Shown piece after piece: positions 57,912 to 64,000 of a stretch of DNA of 64,000 nt. The notes beneath the pieces are model-generated. The model saw nothing but the letters and a program-made list of their open reading frames with translations. It had not been told where the DNA came from and did no database searches. The DNA is from Echinococcus granulosus (lineage: Eukaryota; Platyhelminthes; Cestoda; Cyclophyllidea; Taeniidae): positions 342,195 through 406,194 of the forward strand of contig NW_020170399.1 of NCBI RefSeq assembly GCF_000524195.1, written 5' to 3'. The translations under genes were made by a program, and so were the position numbers. Numbering within the stretch: the stretch's first letter is position 1; the number at the start of each line of letters is the position of its first letter.

Positions 57912-60900
57912 GTAAGAGATTCATTCGATTTTACCACTAGTAGTGAGTCCTCATTGGGTCCGCTCCGGTAGATGAAAAAAGAATTCCTTTTGTCATGAGT
58001 TTTTGGCTCCAACAGAGGAGACCGGACCTCACTTCAGTTGCCTATTCACTGGGATGTGTTGGATTGCTCACCTAATTTGTACTGAGAAACTTTACTTAAA
58101 GTTGGGATGACAGAAACTCTTCTACTTTGAGGGTATCTTCTGCCCAAAATTGAAAGGTATGGTGTGTTCGGTACGAAACTCCCTTGCTCGATGTAGTGAA
58201 TAGGTTCTTCCAACTTTTCACACGATCTTCTTCCAAATAATAGGTACTCTTCTAATACTTGTGAATGTAAAACCCCGCTTTCCCGTTGTATTGAATGATA
58301 GACAGAAACTTTTCCAAACTACGGTTAAGTCCTTTAACCCTTTGACGGTAAAGTACATCCACAATCAAAAGGATTTGGCTAGACAATCCTTCCTAAATAC
58401 AATCCCAACTAGCTTACACTCAGAAAATTCATTAGCAGTTCACCTTAAAAAAACAGCTGAAGCTTAATTATGCGGATAGTTTGGAGTAAGAGAGCTATTT
58501 AACAGTTGGAAATTGTCTATAAAACGCCATGGAGCATATGACGTCTGTTTCGCTTACCAAAAGCTCATTTTTCGGACCCTCTTTTTAAGACCTTCCTTGA
58601 TTAAGTTTGACTAAACGAATTAACATCTTCACTTGAAGAGATGCGATAACCGTAATCTGTAAAATGGGACCGAAAACTTTGCTATATCTTGCTACCTCCA
58701 AAAATGGATCTGGGTGTTTTCGGTGGCTGGTGGATGCGAAGTTAACGCCTAAATGGTGGATTCTTACAAGAAGACTATCTCAGTAACCAGAATGTTGCAT
58801 CCATTATTAGCGCCATCCAGTACCAGATTAAGCGATTTAGACCTTTCTGGAGGGACCGATTTACAAAATATGCTTTAGGCAGATTTCCCGCCCGCTTTCC
58901 TTTCATCTTATGTTTATGAGATGCACACTTTGCTTGAATACCGTGGTTAATGATAGGTCGTCATTAATGCCGAATGAAACAGCTCACCTCACAGACCAAA
59001 CCGTCCTGAGGTCACTCATCATCGAGGTGTGACCTGAATTTGCGTACAGCCTTTTCGACCTTTCGACATGAGCGATAGTCAGATTAACAAGTAACTTCAT
59101 ATTTAATAACCTCAAATGAAGACCTTGCAGCGGTGTTAAACGTCTTTCCATAATAGTTTATTATCTTATGAAGATGCGCATCAACAGCCTGCTTCACCCA
59201 GAGCCGCTTCAATGGATGGTAAGTTAAAGTTTCCCTTAAAACCGACGCCATCGTAACAGGAGAGTTCAATACCACAACCCTTTTCCGCCGGATATGCAAC
59301 GAGGTGATCAAGAGGAGAGGAAAAGGTGAAGGCTGCTGGACATTGTAAAAATCTTGTTTGCGGCGTGGGAGAGAGCTGCCTGTCGCCCTGGGGGCTGAGA
59401 CACTAGACCTACACCCCATCCAGTGACCGCAGTTGGGCATGTGCGCAGTTGCGATGAATAACGCGATTTCAGGGGCCATAAAACCACCTTTTCAACGCAC
59501 CCATTGTTTTATCAGCGCAACTGCGCCACTTTGGGAATGGAAGTTGAGATACCACTTTAAGTTTAATTGGTGGATTGCAATTTTTTTCCAGAATCTGCAT
59601 TGAGGAGTTGGGGAAAAGCAGCGGTAGCGAGTGATGTTAATTTAAAACAAACACCTGGATCTGGATCTGAAGGGTCGCCATGGCTTGCTGCTTTCAGATG
59701 GCATATTCAACAAAACAGCAAATGCGACACAGTTTGAGAGATAAATATTACTCCACAGTGTTTCGGCCGCAATTTTGAAAGAATACCTAATCACATCTAT
59801 AATACAAGTAATATAGCATAACTTATAATTTATAAAACAAAATAGGAATGAGGGAACTCGTAACTGGAAGGACTCGATGCAAGGGCCCCTTCGACATTCA
59901 AAGCTGGACCATTTTCGAGAACCTAATTTATTCCTTTAAATATCTCAGTTTAGAGAGACTACCTGAAAAGGTTAATTTATTTTCATTTATTATTTGCTGG
60001 CGCTGCTGAAGTTGCGTTATGAATTCGTTCCAATGCTCGGCACAGTAGGTCCTGCTGTCATACCATCCAAAGTTTGCAAGTGTTCCTATGGCTCTGTTGG
60101 ATAGAAAAACTCTTCAATCAGACCATCACCCTTGTGCTAAATGGCCTACTTATTTTGATCTGCAAATCAGCACTTTTCATGGAATAAATGGCCACTTTGC
60201 GACGTCTGTCAGATATGCCGTCGGGACGTAATAGCCTCACTTCCCAAGTGACAAGTTTTAAATGCCATGTAGCACGGAATGGTGTCTAAAACGCACTTTT
60301 AAGGATATTTAATAGAGTAAGGTAGGTTTTTAATACAGCACGAAACGGATGTTCTTTTGATATACCATCCTGATAAGGTTTACTGGAAATTTATGGACTT
60401 TAGCACTTTTCCGAATGCGACTCTTCCAGTTGATTGACGCTTCACGAAGCCTCGTTAAATTCCAACGCCCTGAAGCCTTACTGAGTTGTTGCAGTCAACA
60501 ACCAAAGTAGCAAATTTAAAATGCCCCTGGTTAAGAATATAGCAATCGGTGATATACGTAGATTAGGAGTTTTAGATCCAGAAGGAATTAAGGAAGTTGA
60601 TCCAAGAAGTTGGAGACCTCCAACAAAGGCCGGTATGTCGAAGAACACGGGAAGACTGGGATTTAGTTCTGTCATTTATTGCGAAAGAGATACATAACCT
60701 AGGCCTAAAATGTGTTGCATAGGTACTCCACAAAATGCTTATTTAATGGTTTGACGAATCGTATGATCGGAGGCGATCTCCGGCCGTCCCGACGGACTGC
60801 TTCTTTGGAGGCTGCTCTCACACGACTTCTGCTACTATGCACGGAAAAAAATGGTTGGAACTTCCCAAATTTAAATTGGTATGGAACTAAGAACTGCCTG

Positions 60901-63900
60901 ATTCTAACATTATCATATTCCACTCATTCGCATCTCTGTTTGACCGTCCACCTTCTGTTTAAAGTGAAGGTCAACTAATCAGGTGCCACCGAGACTGTCA
61001 TCCAACCCTCCCTCTACAGCGCCACTTACAGTGAGCTGGCAGTTTTAGTTATATGGTTAATGAGTTTGCATTTAAGTGTCAGTGGCGCTATGAATCACAA
61101 ACTGTTTACATCTGACAGGGCTTGTTAAAAGGAGACGTGATTTCCCTTCACCTTAGGCGTCGATTGTAGCCATGGCAACGAATAATGGCATAAGGACTAA
61201 TGAGTTGTGGGAGCGCTTGATTTCTGATTTTGCATTAAATTAAAAACACTTCTTGTCTTTTCAGGGAACAGGAAGTGATGGCGCGGCAATTTGCTCAACT
61301 TCTGCATCATTACAACTGGCTCAGGTGCTTCCACAAGCATTCAAAAAACAAAACCGTGTCAGACACTGGGCGCTCCGGACAAATCTCACTCTTGAGCAAT
61401 TTCTATTTGCTGCTATAAAAGTAGGGCATAGAAATGCACCTGATTCTGGCTAAAATCTCGAATCACGCAAAACACTGACCATTGTTGGTGGTTATCGCAC
61501 CATTTATGATGGGCGGATGCAATAAATTCCCCTTTTTCAATTATAAAATGTGACATTTGGGATGTACATTATTAGACTGTTTGAACACTGCCTCAGCAGC
61601 TTTACATGACACAAGAATTACCGAAAATTAAGTGATTTTTTTGGAGATATTTACCATATTGACTTTTAGCGAATACTACTTAATTCACTCGCAGGGGTAT
61701 TTCAATAGCTAATTTCGTTCATCAAAATCACCAACTTAAATGAATCTTTTGTGGCAGGGAAAAAAATCACTGTTTACTACACTTACAACAAATAAGTAAA
61801 ATAGGGGTGTTAAGTTCATATGATACAAGCGGTTTTAGGAATTTGATTACAAGTATTCACTGTTTTATCTGCCGCGGAGGCGAAGCTAATTATACCCCTT
61901 AAGGAGAGGCTGAAGGTTAAATTCTAGCCTTCGACTCATCAGCTAATTACCTCGGTCTATTATGCAGAGGCCAGCCCTATTGTTACGCCCATATCTACAT
62001 TATGCCTCTTTATCCACGTCGTCGTGTAAGGGAGTCGTGGATGCCTTCTAACCGTCATTAATAATTTGAATGATAAACGGGGCTTTGGCTCTGGTGGTGG
62101 GCAAATAACCCCAAAGTAGTGAAAGAAACGGTGCATTATTTCTTAACGTTAACTTACAAAAATGAAGACGCCGTGATCGTTGCATTTTTGCATATAAGGT
62201 GTGGATTTTTAGAATAACTGACTACACTTTTCGGTAAGCTGCCACAATGTCTGCAAATTGACGCCAGATAGCGCCAAAATAATTATTCTTGAAGTGTATC
62301 AGCATGAAGAAGAGGAGTCAAGAGGTGGCCTAGTTAATGGCGATTATGCCTTAACTGTTTTTGCCTTCCATGGTGTGTGCGCATTCTATTTTGTGGAAAA
62401 GGCGGTTACTAATTTTGGCTTGTCTTTTGATGGCTACTAATATCTCTATTACAAAGAGGTGCCCTGCCGCGCTTCAGTCAAGTGTAAGTTCAGAAAGCTC
62501 ATTCCATTCATAATTTGGACAGCTTGATTTATCAGAAAAATAGTTTTAATTTGTCATGAGAGATCCATCACTCTCCCTGTGACATGCTGACCTCTAAAAC
62601 ACAAAGATATTTATCACAGGGTAAACCTTTAAGGCATAAGTTCTGGTTCTTAAACAGTTCACTCTTGAGCTGTGCCATAAGTAGGTCTGATAATGACATG
62701 ATGGAAGGCGTTCGCAAAGCTAGTAAATATGTAGTGACCCTGGGCTAAGACCACGTCATCCCGATAAAATTGACTTCTGGCAGTTGGGCTTCAGAGGTAC
62801 ACCTCCTCATTCAGTATTTTCACCAGGCCAGTCATGACACCAATAGCGGCGAAATAAGTGATTCGCATTAACTCAGTAAACTAAAAAGGGCCGTTTAAGA
62901 TTTTATTATCTCACCTTTGTTGTTCGGGTTCCTTTGCTATCAAAGAGGTCAGATAGGTTATTGTTAAGATAGTTAAACCATGCTACTAGTTACTGGGACC
63001 CATTTTAAGTCGTTATCTCACTTTTTGAGATATGATAAAGAAAACGAATAAAGGAAACTATGTAATTTGTCAAAGTACTCTGCTTTTAAAGGCGAAGCCA
63101 CAAAAAAAAATGTAAGATCGCGTCTCCTTTAGCACTTCAGGGTGGCAACGATAGCACGATGAATTTACTCGAAGAAAGCAGCTTCTGGCGAGAACACCTT
63201 TTAAGATGTTTGACATGTAATTATACACTCTGTATATTTTCAGTTTGCATTTTTCGGAAGCCACATCGGTTATACGTTCGACACATCAGAATTTGGAGGC
63301 TTGATTTGGCGGTCTAATAGGAGACCTAACACAATTTGTTTAAATTGGCAATTCCCCGTCCATTTTTGAAATCCATCCTAGATTTCTAGCTTTCAAGCCG
63401 AAGAACTGGTTGGTAACTATAATTAAGTCGCGGGTTACCACTTGCCACTTCGTAATCCGAATCTTCTTTTTAATAAATGAAAAAGAGGTAAGACGATTAT
63501 TTCCCTCATCCTTGAAAGGCCGCAGTAACCATAGCAGCGAATAACGATGCATAAATTGACGAGTGCGCTGCACACCTAACCTGTAATCTCGCGGGAACAC
63601 TTCGCGCCTTCCTTGTGATGAGGCAGTCTTGGACCGGCAATTTGCGTAATTTTCCCCTTAGGCATTTTGAGGGTCTCCTCGAAATTGGCACATTAAAATA
63701 TGTTTGGCCTATTCAGAGCCAAGCTGCAAAAATTGCAGCCGCTTAATCTTTTCTGTACAGTCCAGTTGATTAGATTTGGAAACAGTTTAGGTCTCACTCG
63801 TAGAAGCATTTCCAACTCTACCTCCCGAAAATGATTAATACAAATGTAGCCATTATTGAATGGTCTAGTGCTCGCATGAAAGGCTGAAAAAAACTCGACA

Positions 63901-64000
63901 GTATTATGTTTCCTCCCCATAGATTGCTGAGTTTGTGCAGAACATAAACTGTGTTATCATGATATCGCAATCTCGGTTGTGAATCTAATGTCCAGGGCGT
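57912..64000. other. Downstream of the cadherin gene, no further gene recognised
   Basis: This 6-kb stretch may include remaining cadherin tail exons and 3' UTR. Its open frames (for example 58261-58467, and 59479-59084 on the minus strand) are short, with no known domain or splice support. No family A repeat, tRNA gene or simple repeat stood out. Decayed mobile elements may be present but I could not define any. Confidence 0.35.

Overview
The window is animal nuclear DNA, most likely from a parasitic flatworm (Neodermata, probably a fluke or a close relative). I infer this from split genes with animal-specific products (LATS/Warts kinase, a cadherin, a claudin-like protein), from mini-introns of 36-44 bp near gene starts beside introns of several kb, from signs of spliced-leader trans-splicing, and from interspersed repeats. 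The species is not identified. A 100-base run of N at 38063-38162 is a scaffold gap inside an intron.

Eleven protein-coding genes could be rebuilt exon by exon with consistent GT-AG (once GC-AG) borders and phases. In order they are: COX18-like mitochondrial insertase (-, 508-1899); claudin-like four-membrane-span protein (+, 2821-5274); ER-type FKBP prolyl isomerase (-, 5714-6454); a three-finger zinc-finger protein with a KEN motif (-, 11284-14278); NOP56-like box C/D snoRNP core protein (-, 18469-20939); C11orf54-like ester hydrolase (+, 21599-24821); LATS/Warts kinase (+, 28895-40034); ERCC8/CSA WD40 protein (-, 41533-45292); VPS51 (-, 45460-51333); ZDHHC6-like palmitoyltransferase with a C-terminal SH3-like domain (+, 51946-54077); and a cadherin whose whole ectodomain lies in one exon (+, 54713 to at least 57911). 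A weak candidate for a small secreted Cys-rich protein lies at 16100-16524 (-).

COX18/claudin, NOP56/C11orf54 and VPS51/ZDHHC6 are head-to-head pairs with 0.6-0.9 kb between starts. Claudin/FKBP and LATS/ERCC8 are tail-to-tail. VPS51 and ERCC8 are tandem with only 167 bp between the VPS51 stop and the first ERCC8 coding base, which suggests one polycistronic unit. The gene functions are otherwise unrelated (mitochondrial biogenesis, junctions, ER folding, ribosome biogenesis, Hippo signalling, DNA repair, endosome tethering, lipidation, adhesion).

The most interesting signal is ERCC8. Its first coding exon follows a strong 3' splice site, has no AUG in frame, and the first in-frame AUG is about 158 codons in. 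Joined to a flatworm spliced leader, which ends in AUG, it would read Met-Leu-Asp-Phe, matching the Met-Leu-Gly-Phe start of human CSA. VPS51, LATS and the claudin-like gene also have an AG acceptor 0-5 nt before their ATG.

The intergenic stretches (6.5-11.3, 14.3-18.3, 24.8-28.9 and 57.9-64 kb) hold no gene I can support. They contain at least four diverged copies of an interspersed repeat of about 0.5-0.8 kb.
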